NCBI GenBank assembly: GCA_002083635.1
Contig: MSXP01000005.1
Location: 407,595-471,594 of the forward strand
Source of the DNA: Proteobacteria bacterium ST_bin12
GTDB lineage: Bacteria; Pseudomonadota; Gammaproteobacteria; Burkholderiales; Methylophilaceae
Length of the DNA stretch: 64,000 nt
Direction of reading: 5' to 3'
The notes under the pieces were generated by a model. It worked only from the letters and a program-made list of their open reading frames with translations. It was not told where the DNA came from and searched no databases. The position numbers and the translations under genes are program-made. Shown here in pieces: positions 18,155 to 25,702 of the stretch (the first letter of the stretch is position 1; every line of letters begins with the position of its first letter).

Positions 18155-20217
18155 CAGTCTCTCACCCAAGTATTATTCAGTTGTGTTTCGCTATGTGGCA
18201 CTTCGGTGCATGGCAGCACGGGTTTACCTGCGATACGCCGCGTGCAAACTACGAGCATATCCATCAGCACAATCCACAACATTGCCACAAAAAATAGGGT
18301 TAAGTACGCATCTAATTGTTGATTAAAAATAAGCTGTGGCGCTACGGCGGCTTTTTCTGGCGGTAACAACCCAGCCGCCAGCTTTGTGCTTAAATCATTG
18401 GCGGCGGCAAAAAACCCGACCCGAATATCATCGCTGAATATTTTTTGGTAAGCCGCTGTCGTAGTAATAGTCACCAGCCAAGCCAATGGCAAACATGTTA
18501 CCCAAGCGTATTTTAGTTTGCCGTTTTTAACCAAAATACCAGTTGCCACACATAGTGCAATAGCGGCCAGCATTTGATTGGCAATACCAAATAAGGGCCA
18601 CAGAATATTCACGCCGCCGTTAGGGTCTATCACGCCAATATATAGAAAGTAGCCCCAGCCCGCCACCACAATACTGCTGGTGAATATGACAGATGGCATG
18701 TAAGAAGTTTCACCTAGTTTTTTATTAAAGTTGCCTAACATGTCCTGCAGCATAAAGCGGCCGACGCGGGTGCCTGCATCTAAAGTGGTTAAGATAAAAA
18801 TCGCCTCAAACATAATGGCAAAGTGGTACCACAGCGCCAACAAGCCTTTGCCAAATGCATTGCCGAAAATACTGGCCATGCCCACTGCCAAGCTAGGTGC
18901 GCCGCCTGTACGGGCAAACAGGCTGCTCTCGCCCATATCTTTTGCCAGCTGATTCATTTGCTCTACGCTAACGGCAAAGCCCCAACTATTAATTTTGGCG
19001 ACGGCATCAATGGCTTCTTTGCCTACCACGCCTGCGGGGCTATTGATGGCAAAAAATACGCCGGGTTCTAGTACGGTTGCGGCAATCATCGCCATAATCG
19101 CGACAAAGCTTTCCAGCAACATCGCGCCGTAACCTATCATGCGAATATCGCGTTCGTTAGCCAATAATTTAGGCGTTGTGCCAGAGGCAATCAGCGCATG
19201 AAAGCCAGAAATGGCGCCACAGGCAATGGTGATAAACACAAACGGAAATAGCTTGCCGCCAAAAATGGGGCCATCGGTAAATTGGGTGACGGCTGGCATG
19301 TGAATATCGGGGCGTAAAATGACAATCGCCACCGCTAATAAAATCACCGTGCCAAGCTTCATATAGGTGGATAAATAATCGCGCGGGGCAAGTAAAAGCC
19401 ATACAGGCAAGACTGCGGCGGCAAAGCCATACACAATAATGGCAAAGGCAAGCGGCAAGCCATCATGGTCAAAATACACGCGCAAGGTTTCGTTGTGGTC
19501 TATCCAGCCGCCTGCAAAAACGCTTAACAATAACAAAATAACGCCAATCATTGACGCTTCCATCACGCGGCCTGGGCGGATATGGCGCATGTAAAGGCCG
19601 ATTAGCATGGCAATTGGAATGGTTGCCGCCACAGTGGATGTTGCCCATGGGCTGTGCTTCATGGCGTTTACTACCACCAAACCCAACACGGCGATTAAAA
19701 TAATCATAATCAAAAAAGTGCCGATTAGCGCCGCTGTACCACCAATGACACCAATTTCATCACGCGCCATTTGGCCTAAGCTGCGGCCATTTCTTCTGGT
19801 AGAAAAGAATAGCGTCACCATATCTTGCACGGCGCCGCCTAAAACGGCGCCGATTAATATCCATAACGTGCCAGGCAAATAGCCAAATTGCGCAGCAAGC
19901 GTTGGGCCAACTAAGGGGCCAGGCCCAGCAATCGCGGCAAAGTGATGACCAAACACCACCCATTTATTGGTGGGCATATAATCACGGCCGTTATCAAGTC
20001 TTTCGGCAGGTGTCGCGCGCGTTTCGTCTATTACTAATACTTTGGCCGCAATCCAAGCCGCATAAAAACGATAGGCAATGGCATAAATACAGACTGCGGC
20101 AGTGATTAACCATAAAGCATTAATGCTTTCGCCGCGATTTAAGGCAATGGTACTCAAGGCAAATGTGCCCAATAAACCGACTAAAACCCAGAGGATGAAT
20201 TTGATGTTTTTATGCAT
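18154..20217 (-). CDS. cstA: Carbon starvation protein A (pyruvate/peptide carrier)
   Basis: A 687-residue inner-membrane protein with about 16-18 hydrophobic segments. It carries the CstA hallmark stretches NKWVVFGHHFAAIAGPGPLVGPTLAAQFGY, FSTRRNGRSLGQMARDEIG, SGFHALIASGTTPK and TTLDAGTRVGRFMLQD. Proteins of this family import pyruvate with H+ when carbon is limiting, and some take peptides. It heads a three-gene unit cstA-ybdD-TIGR03643. The promoter region is shared with the divergent ABC exporter gene. Confidence 0.93.
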   Translation of the reverse strand: MHKNIKFILWVLVGLLGTFALSTIALNRGESINALWLITAAVCIYAIAYRFYAAWIAAKVLVIDETRATPAERLDNGRDYMPTNKWVVFGHHFAAIAGPGPLVGPTLAAQFGYLPGTLWILIGAVLGGAVQDMVTLFFSTRRNGRSLGQMARDEIGVIGGTAALIGTFLIMIILIAVLGLVVVNAMKHSPWATSTVAATIPIAMLIGLYMRHIRPGRVMEASMIGVILLLLSVFAGGWIDHNETLRVYFDHDGLPLAFAIIVYGFAAAVLPVWLLLAPRDYLSTYMKLGTVILLAVAIVILRPDIHMPAVTQFTDGPIFGGKLFPFVFITIACGAISGFHALIASGTTPKLLANERDIRMIGYGAMLLESFVAIMAMIAATVLEPGVFFAINSPAGVVGKEAIDAVAKINSWGFAVSVEQMNQLAKDMGESSLFARTGGAPSLAVGMASIFGNAFGKGLLALWYHFAIMFEAIFILTTLDAGTRVGRFMLQDMLGNFNKKLGETSYMPSVIFTSSIVVAGWGYFLYIGVIDPNGGVNILWPLFGIANQMLAAIALCVATGILVKNGKLKYAWVTCLPLAWLVTITTTAAYQKIFSDDIRVGFFAAANDLSTKLAAGLLPPEKAAVAPQLIFNQQLDAYLTLFFVAMLWIVLMDMLVVCTRRIAGKPVLPCTEVPHSETQLNNTWVRD

Positions 20218-20364
20218 GATTATTTCTAGTGAATAATTATATTTAATGTTGGTTAGTATAAATCACATCTATCTCATGAACCTAGCGCATGAACCAAGTA
20301 CGGCAATCAAACTCCATTACAACGCTGCTAGTAAATAAATCCACTAGTTAATAAGGCCGCTCTT

Positions 20365-20396
20365 ACTAAATTACTAGCACTAAATTACTAGTGCTA
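20365..20396. repeat. Overlapping direct and inverted repeats in the cstA/ABC intergenic region
   Basis: ACTAAATTACTAG occurs twice in tandem (20365-20377, 20379-20391) with a 14-base period. TAGCACTA (20375-20382) is mirrored by TAGTGCTA (20389-20396). The element ends about 30 bases before the ABC exporter start and could be an operator for it or for the divergent cstA. No known regulator is recognised. Confidence 0.45.
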
Positions 20397-20426
20397 AACT
20401 AACCCACCTTTCAAGACAACAAATTC

Positions 20427-22235
20427 ATGCAAATATCCCCTCAAAATCCAGCTAAAGACAATTCTTCTAAAAAGCTATCGCCACTAGCCAATTTGGTCCC
20501 GTTTTTAAAACCCTATCGCGCGCGGGTTTTGCTGGCATTTGTGTTGCTGTGCTTGGGCTCGGCTACTTTATTATTAGTACCGCTGGCGTTTCGCGATTTA
20601 ATTGACTTTGGCTTTATTAGCAACACCAGCGCCGCCAAGCCCAGCAACGGCTTATTAGCCAACTTAAGTTTAAACGGGCATTTTCTGGTGATGTTTGCGC
20701 TGGCGGCTTTTTGGGCGCTGATGATTGCGCTACGTTATTACAATATCTCTTGGGTGGGCGAGCGCGTAACGGCAGACTTACGTAGCGCGGTTTATGCGCG
20801 CGTGATGACGCAAAGCCCACAGTTTTTTGAAACCACACAAACTGGCGAAGTATTATCGCGCTTGACTGGTGACACCACTTTGATTCAAACCGTGGTTGGT
20901 AGCTCTATCTCAATGGGTTTGCGCAGTGCGTTCCAATTTATCGGCGGCATGGTAATGCTGGCAGTGACTAACCTTTATCTGTTCTCCCTCAATATCGGCT
21001 TAATGCTACTGCTAATTTTGCCTATCCTGATTATTGGCCGCAAAGTCAAAAAACTATCACGCGAATCGCAAGACCGCATTGCCGACAGTAGTGCCATGGC
21101 GGGCGAAATATTGAATGCCATGCCCACGGTGCAATCATACAGCCAAGAGCAAGCTGAAATTTTGCGCTTTAAAACCAGCGCTGATATCAGCTTTAATACC
21201 GCCTTAAAACGCGTCAAAGTGCGCTCTGCGCTGACGATTTTGATGGTGACCGCCGTATTAGGCACCATTATTTTTGTGTTATGGATTGGTGCAAGGCAAG
21301 TGAATGCAGGCGAAATGACAGGCGGCGAGTTGGCTTCATTTGTATTATATGCACTAATGGTGGCTGGCGCGGTAGGCACCATGGCAGAAGTATGGGGTGA
21401 AGTGATGCGCGCGGCAGGTGCTACCGAGCGGCTATTAGAACTGCTGCATTCTGACGTAGCGATTAAAGAATCGGCAACAGCGCAACAATTAGCAAACCCA
21501 ACTCAAGCCAGCATTTTATTTAAAGATGTGGTGTTTCATTATCCATCTAGGCCACAAATTGCCGCCTTAAATGGCATTAACTTGGAAATTGCTGCAGGTG
21601 AAACTATTGCCTTGGTTGGCCCATCAGGCGCTGGGAAAACCACTTTATTTCAATGTTTATTGCGTTTTTACGAAATTAATTCTGGCGAAATTACTATCAA
21701 TGGACAAGCGATTGACTCACTAAGCTTAAAAAGCTTACGCGATAGCATAGCGATAGTCCCGCAAGATGCGGTGATCTTTTCAGCCAACGCGCTTGAGAAT
21801 ATTCGCTATGGCAAACCCTGTGCCAGTGATGATGAAGTACTAGCCGCCGCCAAAGCGGCCCAAGTGGACGAATTTATTCAAAAACTGCCAGAAGGCTACC
21901 AAACCTTTTTAGGTGAACGTGGTACGCGGCTTTCAGGCGGTCAGCGCCAACGCATCGCCATTGCGCGCGCCATGCTAAAAGATGCGCCTATTTTGCTGCT
22001 AGATGAAGCGACAAGCGCGCTGGATGCAGAAAGTGAGATTTTGGTGCAGCAAGGTTTAAATGCCGCCATGCAAGGCCGCACTACCTTGATGATTGCGCAC
22101 CGGTTAAGCACGGTACAAAAAGCCAACCGCATTATTGTGTTAGAAAATGGCCACATTGTAGAAATTGGTAGCCCTGCCCAATTGCGCGAACAGGGTGGTT
22201 TATATGCAAGATTGGCGCAGTTGCAGTTAGCTTAA
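20427..22235 (+). CDS. ABC exporter, fused permease and ATPase (MsbA/TAP-like)
   Basis: A 602-residue half-transporter that would work as a homodimer in the inner membrane. The N-terminal ~330 residues form a type IV exporter membrane domain with six helices and the coupling segment RLTGDTTLIQ. The ATPase domain has Walker A GPSGAGKTT, Q-loop VPQDAVIF, signature LSGGQRQR, Walker B ILLLDEATSALD and switch His in IAHRLSTV. Substrate is unknown; relatives include lipid and drug exporters. It stands alone, divergent from cstA, with a short-repeat operator candidate before it. Confidence 0.92.
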   Translation: MQISPQNPAKDNSSKKLSPLANLVPFLKPYRARVLLAFVLLCLGSATLLLVPLAFRDLIDFGFISNTSAAKPSNGLLANLSLNGHFLVMFALAAFWALMIALRYYNISWVGERVTADLRSAVYARVMTQSPQFFETTQTGEVLSRLTGDTTLIQTVVGSSISMGLRSAFQFIGGMVMLAVTNLYLFSLNIGLMLLLILPILIIGRKVKKLSRESQDRIADSSAMAGEILNAMPTVQSYSQEQAEILRFKTSADISFNTALKRVKVRSALTILMVTAVLGTIIFVLWIGARQVNAGEMTGGELASFVLYALMVAGAVGTMAEVWGEVMRAAGATERLLELLHSDVAIKESATAQQLANPTQASILFKDVVFHYPSRPQIAALNGINLEIAAGETIALVGPSGAGKTTLFQCLLRFYEINSGEITINGQAIDSLSLKSLRDSIAIVPQDAVIFSANALENIRYGKPCASDDEVLAAAKAAQVDEFIQKLPEGYQTFLGERGTRLSGGQRQRIAIARAMLKDAPILLLDEATSALDAESEILVQQGLNAAMQGRTTLMIAHRLSTVQKANRIIVLENGHIVEIGSPAQLREQGGLYARLAQLQLA

Positions 22236-22276
22236 GTTTCGGGAAAAGCAACTCACTCAAACTGATGAATAGCGCA

Positions 22277-22305
22277 CTTAAATTTAAAAGCTTTTAAAAT
22301 TTAAG
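22277..22305. repeat. AT-rich inverted repeat after the ABC exporter, possible weak terminator
   Basis: CTTAAATTT (22277-22285) and AAATTTAAG (22297-22305) are perfect arms around AAAAGCTTTTA, itself nearly palindromic. It is followed by CTCTTTTAAT. It could end the ABC transcript, but the stem is nearly all A-T. Confidence 0.4.
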
Positions 22306-22367
22306 CTCTTTTAATGGGTTAAGTTTTAGCTAGATTTAATTAGCAAATACAATTAGCTCGGTGCATT

Positions 22368-22384
22368 TGCACCTTATTTGTGCG
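22368..22384. promoter_or_regulatory. Putative NtrC enhancer-binding site
   Basis: TGCACCTTATTTGTGCG fits the NtrC consensus TGCAC-N7-GTGCA at nine of ten outer positions. It lies about 113-129 bases upstream of the start predicted from the sigma-54 promoter at 22471, the classic enhancer distance. An overlapping GGTGCA-TT-TGCACC palindrome (22360-22373) strengthens the half-site. Confidence 0.55.
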
Positions 22385-22407
22385 TACATGATGCGCGCTT
22401 TGTAAAA

Positions 22408-22427
22408 TCCAAAATAGCTATTTTGGA
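22408..22427. repeat. Perfect 20-base palindrome between NtrC site and sigma-54 promoter
   Basis: TCCAAAATAGCTATTTTGGA is a complete palindrome centred about 80 bases before the predicted start. It may be a binding site for another dimeric regulator or a DNA-bending protein. No known factor is recognised. Confidence 0.5.
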
Positions 22428-22470
22428 AATTAAATGTTTACAATCATGTAGTTAAATTAAAAATATTAGA

Positions 22471-22485
22471 TGGCACAGCATTTGC
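22471..22485 (+). promoter_or_regulatory. Sigma-54 (RpoN) promoter for nasT and the nitrate uptake genes
   Basis: TGGCACAGCATTTGC matches TGGCACG-N4-TTGC except for one base, with exact GG/GC spacing. The predicted start is near 22497, so the message would begin at or just inside the longest possible nasT frame. Together with the upstream NtrC-like site it implies activation under nitrogen limitation. Confidence 0.6.
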
Positions 22486-22492
22486 TACTAGC

Positions 22493-23077
22493 TTGAGTGT
22501 GCTGAAAGTGATGATTATTGATAATGATTTAAAACGCATCAAGCCGCTTAAGCAATCATTGATTGATAACGGATTTGAAGTTGTTGCACATTTGGAAAAT
22601 ACAGTGAATTTAGAAGCTAAGTGCTGTGAGATAAAACCAGATATTGTCATTATTGATACAGAGTCGCCTAGTCGCGATACTTTAGAAAATATTTGTGTAA
22701 TGAGCATGAATGATTCGCGGCCAGTTGTGATGTTTACGCATGATGGTGATAAAGAGAAAATTAAAATCGCTACACAGGCAGGAGTAAGTGCTTATGTGGT
22801 TGGCGATATTCCAAGTGAAAGGCTGATACCTGTGATAGATGCTGCGATAGCAAGATTTGAAGAGTTCAACCATTTACGTGCTGAACTCAATATGGCAAAT
22901 CTTAAATTAGATGAGCGCAAAGTAATTGAACGTGCAAAAGGCTTAATGATGCGCCAACGCCAAATTGATGAAGAGGAAGCGTACACATTGTTGCGCAATA
23001 TGGCGATGAAAAAGAATATGAAATTAGCGGATTTATCGCATCAACTAATCGAAGCGGCAAAAATGCTGATTGTTTAA
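22493..23077 (+). CDS. nasT: ANTAR-domain RNA-binding response regulator NasT
   Basis: A 194-residue antiterminator for nitrate/nitrite assimilation. Residues 1-120 form a receiver-like domain (VMIIDND near the start, DIVIIDT at 50-56). Residues ~128-190 form the ANTAR domain (ERKVIERAKGLMMRQR, EEAYTLLRNMAM), which binds paired hexaloop RNA hairpins; such an RNA lies directly downstream. Start choice is uncertain: TTG 22493 is the longest, but the sigma-54 start near 22497 favours GTG 22499 or ATG 22511, and no clear ribosome site is visible. The usual sensor partner NasS and a fused nitrate-sensing domain are both absent here. Confidence 0.88.
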   Translation: MSVLKVMIIDNDLKRIKPLKQSLIDNGFEVVAHLENTVNLEAKCCEIKPDIVIIDTESPSRDTLENICVMSMNDSRPVVMFTHDGDKEKIKIATQAGVSAYVVGDIPSERLIPVIDAAIARFEEFNHLRAELNMANLKLDERKVIERAKGLMMRQRQIDEEEAYTLLRNMAMKKNMKLADLSHQLIEAAKMLIV

Positions 23078-23126
23078 GCGAATAATTTAAGGTCGCAGAT
23101 TATTGAAGTTAATTAAGTAGTAAAGT

Positions 23127-23183
23127 TTGCAGCCCAATGGAGGGCACGCAAGTTTGTTAAAAAATATGCCAAAGATGGCGTAT
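23127..23183 (+). promoter_or_regulatory. Tandem-hexaloop ANTAR antiterminator RNA
   Basis: Two hairpins each carry a six-base loop with A at position 1 and G at position 4, the ANTAR recognition pattern. Hairpin 1 has GCCC/GGGC around loop AATGGA (23136-23141), extended by TTGC/GCAA at 23127-23130 and 23148-23151. Hairpin 2 has a seven-pair stem (23164-23170 with 23177-23183) around loop AAAGAT (23171-23176). They precede a strong terminator in the nrtA leader, so NasT binding should allow read-through. Confidence 0.85.
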
Positions 23184-23208
23184 ATATAAATTGCAAGTAA
23201 AGACAAAG

Positions 23209-23255
23209 GCGTCTTAGTAATGAGGATAACCCCTCATTGTTAAGGCGCTTTTTTT
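23209..23255 (+). terminator. Leader terminator (attenuator) upstream of nrtA
   Basis: GCGTCTTAGTAATGAGG (23209-23225) pairs along its whole length with CCTCATTGTTAAGGCGC (23232-23248), with a few G-U pairs, around a six-base loop and followed by T7 (23249-23255). It lies between the hexaloop RNA and nrtA, 85 bases before the nrtA start. This is the regulated stop of the NasT system. Confidence 0.92.
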
Positions 23256-23340
23256 ATGCGTAAGATTTTTGTAGATACACACTTTTGCAAATAGCAATTT
23301 TGTTAGTAAAAACTTAACACGTTTAGTTAAAGGAAAAAAT

Positions 23341-24645
23341 ATGCAAGACCAAGACAAAACCACCACTTCAATTAGCAGCACAATTGATACCAGTAGCTCA
23401 GTAGACGCCAGTCGCCGTCAGTTTTTTAAACAAAGTATCGCAGGTGCATTTGGTGCAGCTGCGGCAATGAATGTCATGCCAGCGGGGATTAAAAATATGG
23501 CTTATGCAGCAGGGTCAGATGCGCCAGAAATGACAGAAGTGAAAATCGGCTTTATTCCATTAACCGATTGCGCACCGATTGTAGTGGCGGCTGAAATGGG
23601 CTTTGATAAAAAATACGGCATTAAAATTATTCCAGCTAAACAAGCCTCTTGGGCGGCTGTACGCGATAAAACCATGAATGGCGAGCTACATGCATCACAT
23701 GTGCTTTACGGCCTAATTTACGGCGTACAAATGGGCATTGGCGGCCAGCAAAAAGACATGAAAGTATTGATGAACCTAGACCATAACGGTCAAGCGATTA
23801 CACTTTCTAGCGCACTAAAAGATAAAGGCGTTAAAGATGGCAAATCGCTTAAACGCGTAATGGCTAACGAAAACCGTGATTTCACCTTTGCGAATACTTT
23901 TCCTACTGGCACACATGCGATGTGGCTTAACTACTGGTTAGCGGCCAATGGCATTAACCCTGTTAGCGATATTAAATCAATCGTTGTACCGCCACCGCAA
24001 ATGGTTGCCAATATGCGTATTGGTAATATGGATGGCTACTGCGTTGGCGAGCCATGGGGGGCGCGTGCAATTGCCGATAAGGTAGGCTTTACGGTTACGA
24101 CCACGCAAGATATTTGGGCAGATCACCCAGAAAAAGTATTGGGTACCACAGCAGAATTTGTGGCCAAAAACCCCAATACAACACGCGCCATGATTGCGGC
24201 GATTTTAGACGCTTGTAAATACATTGATGCCACTGAAAATCGCGCGAAAGTAGCTAAATTAATCTCAGGTAAAGCGTATGTGAATACATCAGAAGATGTC
24301 ATTGCTGGCCGTTTTGTAGGTGATTACGACAACGGTAATGGCAAGAAATGGAAAGACCCTAACTACATGAAATTCTACCAAGATGGTTATGTGAATTTCC
24401 CTTACTTATCTGACGGCATGTGGTTCTTAACGCAGCATAAACGCTGGGGCCTATTAAAAGCGGATCCTGATTACTTAGCAGTGGCCAACAAAGTCAATGA
24501 AATCAAGCTGTATACAGAAGCGGCTAGCTTAACAGGCACTAGCATTCCTAAGAGCCAAATGCGCTCAAGCAAATTAATGGACGGCGTGGTGTGGGATGGC
24601 TCTAACCCAGCGGCTTACGCCGCCAGCTTTAAAGTAAAAGCTTAA
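23341..24645 (+). CDS. nrtA: Nitrate ABC transporter, substrate-binding protein (Tat-exported)
   Basis: A 434-residue periplasmic nitrate-binding protein of the NrtA/NasF/CmpA family. The N-terminus holds a twin-arginine signal (SRRQFFKQ, 24-31, then a hydrophobic stretch), so it is exported folded. Family segments include VKIGFIPLTDCAPIVVA, ASWAAVRDKT, HASHVLYG and MDGYCVGEPWGARAI. AAAGG lies just before the ATG. Expression depends on read-through of the leader attenuator. A CmpA-type bicarbonate role is less likely given the nitrate context. Confidence 0.93.
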   Translation: MQDQDKTTTSISSTIDTSSSVDASRRQFFKQSIAGAFGAAAAMNVMPAGIKNMAYAAGSDAPEMTEVKIGFIPLTDCAPIVVAAEMGFDKKYGIKIIPAKQASWAAVRDKTMNGELHASHVLYGLIYGVQMGIGGQQKDMKVLMNLDHNGQAITLSSALKDKGVKDGKSLKRVMANENRDFTFANTFPTGTHAMWLNYWLAANGINPVSDIKSIVVPPPQMVANMRIGNMDGYCVGEPWGARAIADKVGFTVTTTQDIWADHPEKVLGTTAEFVAKNPNTTRAMIAAILDACKYIDATENRAKVAKLISGKAYVNTSEDVIAGRFVGDYDNGNGKKWKDPNYMKFYQDGYVNFPYLSDGMWFLTQHKRWGLLKADPDYLAVANKVNEIKLYTEAASLTGTSIPKSQMRSSKLMDGVVWDGSNPAAYAASFKVKA

Positions 24646-24671
24646 CCAATATTGAGATTCACTATTTAAAC

Positions 24672-24701
24672 CATGCGTCATGCCAACAAACATGACGTAT
24701 G
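24672..24701 (+). other. Intercistronic hairpin after nrtA
   Basis: CATGCGTCATG (24672-24682) and CATGACGTATG (24691-24701) form an 11-pair stem with one G-U pair and an eight-base loop. No T-run follows, so it is more likely a 3' mRNA-stabilising structure than a full terminator, consistent with making binding protein in excess over membrane parts. Confidence 0.5.
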
Positions 24702-24716
24702 TAAAAGGAGATCGCC

Positions 24717-24848
24717 ATGAGCGCAATCAGTGTGAATAAAAAACACTTAAAACAAATAGGTGAGCATGTAAAGACCAGTTCCGAAAGCATGGCAAAAGAA
24801 CCCATGCTGACGGCTAACGAAGACAACACATATGAAAATGATTATTGA
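24717..24848 (+). CDS. Possible 43-aa small protein between nrtA and nrtB
   Basis: ATG at 24717 follows a very strong ribosome site (AAAGGAGA, about five bases before the start codon) and opens 43 codons ending at TGA 24846-24848, overlapping the nrtB start by 17 bases. The peptide (MSAISVNKKHLKQIGEHVKT...) is polar, without a signal or membrane segment. nrtB itself has no good ribosome site, so this frame may serve translational coupling. Alternatively it is the original N-terminal extension of NrtB separated by a frameshift. I recognise no family. Confidence 0.45.
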   Translation: MSAISVNKKHLKQIGEHVKTSSESMAKEPMLTANEDNTYENDY

Positions 24849-25674
24849 AAAATTAGCTGAAAAAACACAGAAACCCGTAAAGCAGCAACCCAGCGCCATG
24901 CAGATAAAAATCATTGAGTTTTTTAAAGCCGTTATACCGCCTATTTTTGGCATTTTAATGTTCTTAGGTATCTGGACATTGCTTTCGCATCAACAACCCA
25001 TTTTGCCAGGCCCAATCAGCACATGGTATTCGGCTGTTGAGTTGTTTTCGCACCCTTTTCATCAAAACAGTTTAGATGACCAAGGCATTGGCTGGAATAT
25101 TTTGTCATCACTTGAGCGGGTAGCCTTGGGTTTTGGTTTGGCAGCGATTGTGGGTATTCCGCTGGGTTTTATGATTGGCCGTTATGAGTTTATGTCACGC
25201 ATGACAGCGCCAGTGATTAGCCTTTTGCGCCCAGTTTCACCGCTGGCTTGGTTACCTCTGGGATTGTTGGTGATGGGTGCGGCTGGCCCTGCAGCAATCT
25301 GGGTGATTTTTATATCCAGCATTTGGCCAATGGTCATCAACACTGCGGTTGGCGTCAGTAAAGTGCCGCAAGATTATATGAATGTGGCCAAAGTGCTGAA
25401 TTTAAGCGAATGGAAAATCATCACTAAAATTTCTTTCCCTTATGTGTTGCCTTACATGATGACAGGCGTGCGCTTATCAATTGGTATTGCATGGTTGGTG
25501 ATTGTGGCAGCAGAAATGTTAAACGGCGGCGCAGGTATTGGTTTTTGGCTGTGGGATGAATACAACGCATCCAATTACGAGCACATCATCATCGCTATTT
25601 TTGTGGTTGGCATTATTGGTTTATTGCTAGAACTGGGCTTATCGATGCTAGCAAAACGTTTTGCCTACGAATAA
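24832..25674 (+). CDS. nrtB: Nitrate ABC transporter permease
   Basis: A 280-residue inner-membrane permease with about six helices, of the NrtB/SsuC type. The central RPVSPLAWLPLGLLVMGAAGPAAIWV is the family signature. The following VPQDYMNVAKVLNLSEWKIITKISFPYVLPY contains the coupling loop that contacts the ATPase. It begins inside the preceding short frame, with no strong ribosome site of its own. It forms the transporter with nrtA and nrtC. Confidence 0.93.
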   Translation: MKMIIEKLAEKTQKPVKQQPSAMQIKIIEFFKAVIPPIFGILMFLGIWTLLSHQQPILPGPISTWYSAVELFSHPFHQNSLDDQGIGWNILSSLERVALGFGLAAIVGIPLGFMIGRYEFMSRMTAPVISLLRPVSPLAWLPLGLLVMGAAGPAAIWVIFISSIWPMVINTAVGVSKVPQDYMNVAKVLNLSEWKIITKISFPYVLPYMMTGVRLSIGIAWLVIVAAEMLNGGAGIGFWLWDEYNASNYEHIIIAIFVVGIIGLLLELGLSMLAKRFAYE

Positions 25675-25702
25675 CTTTTGCTTACTGATAAGGAACAATC
25701 AA

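Noticed and set aside
20220..20420. Possible tRNA or small RNA gene in the cstA/ABC gap
   Set aside because: No T-loop GTTCGA-like sequence, acceptor pairing or promoter-terminator pair could be found; only short repeats are present.
23161..23196. TGGCGTATATATAAATTGC as a sigma-54 promoter before nrtA
   Set aside because: The spacing between the GG and GC dinucleotides is four bases too long, and TGGCG belongs to the second hexaloop hairpin.
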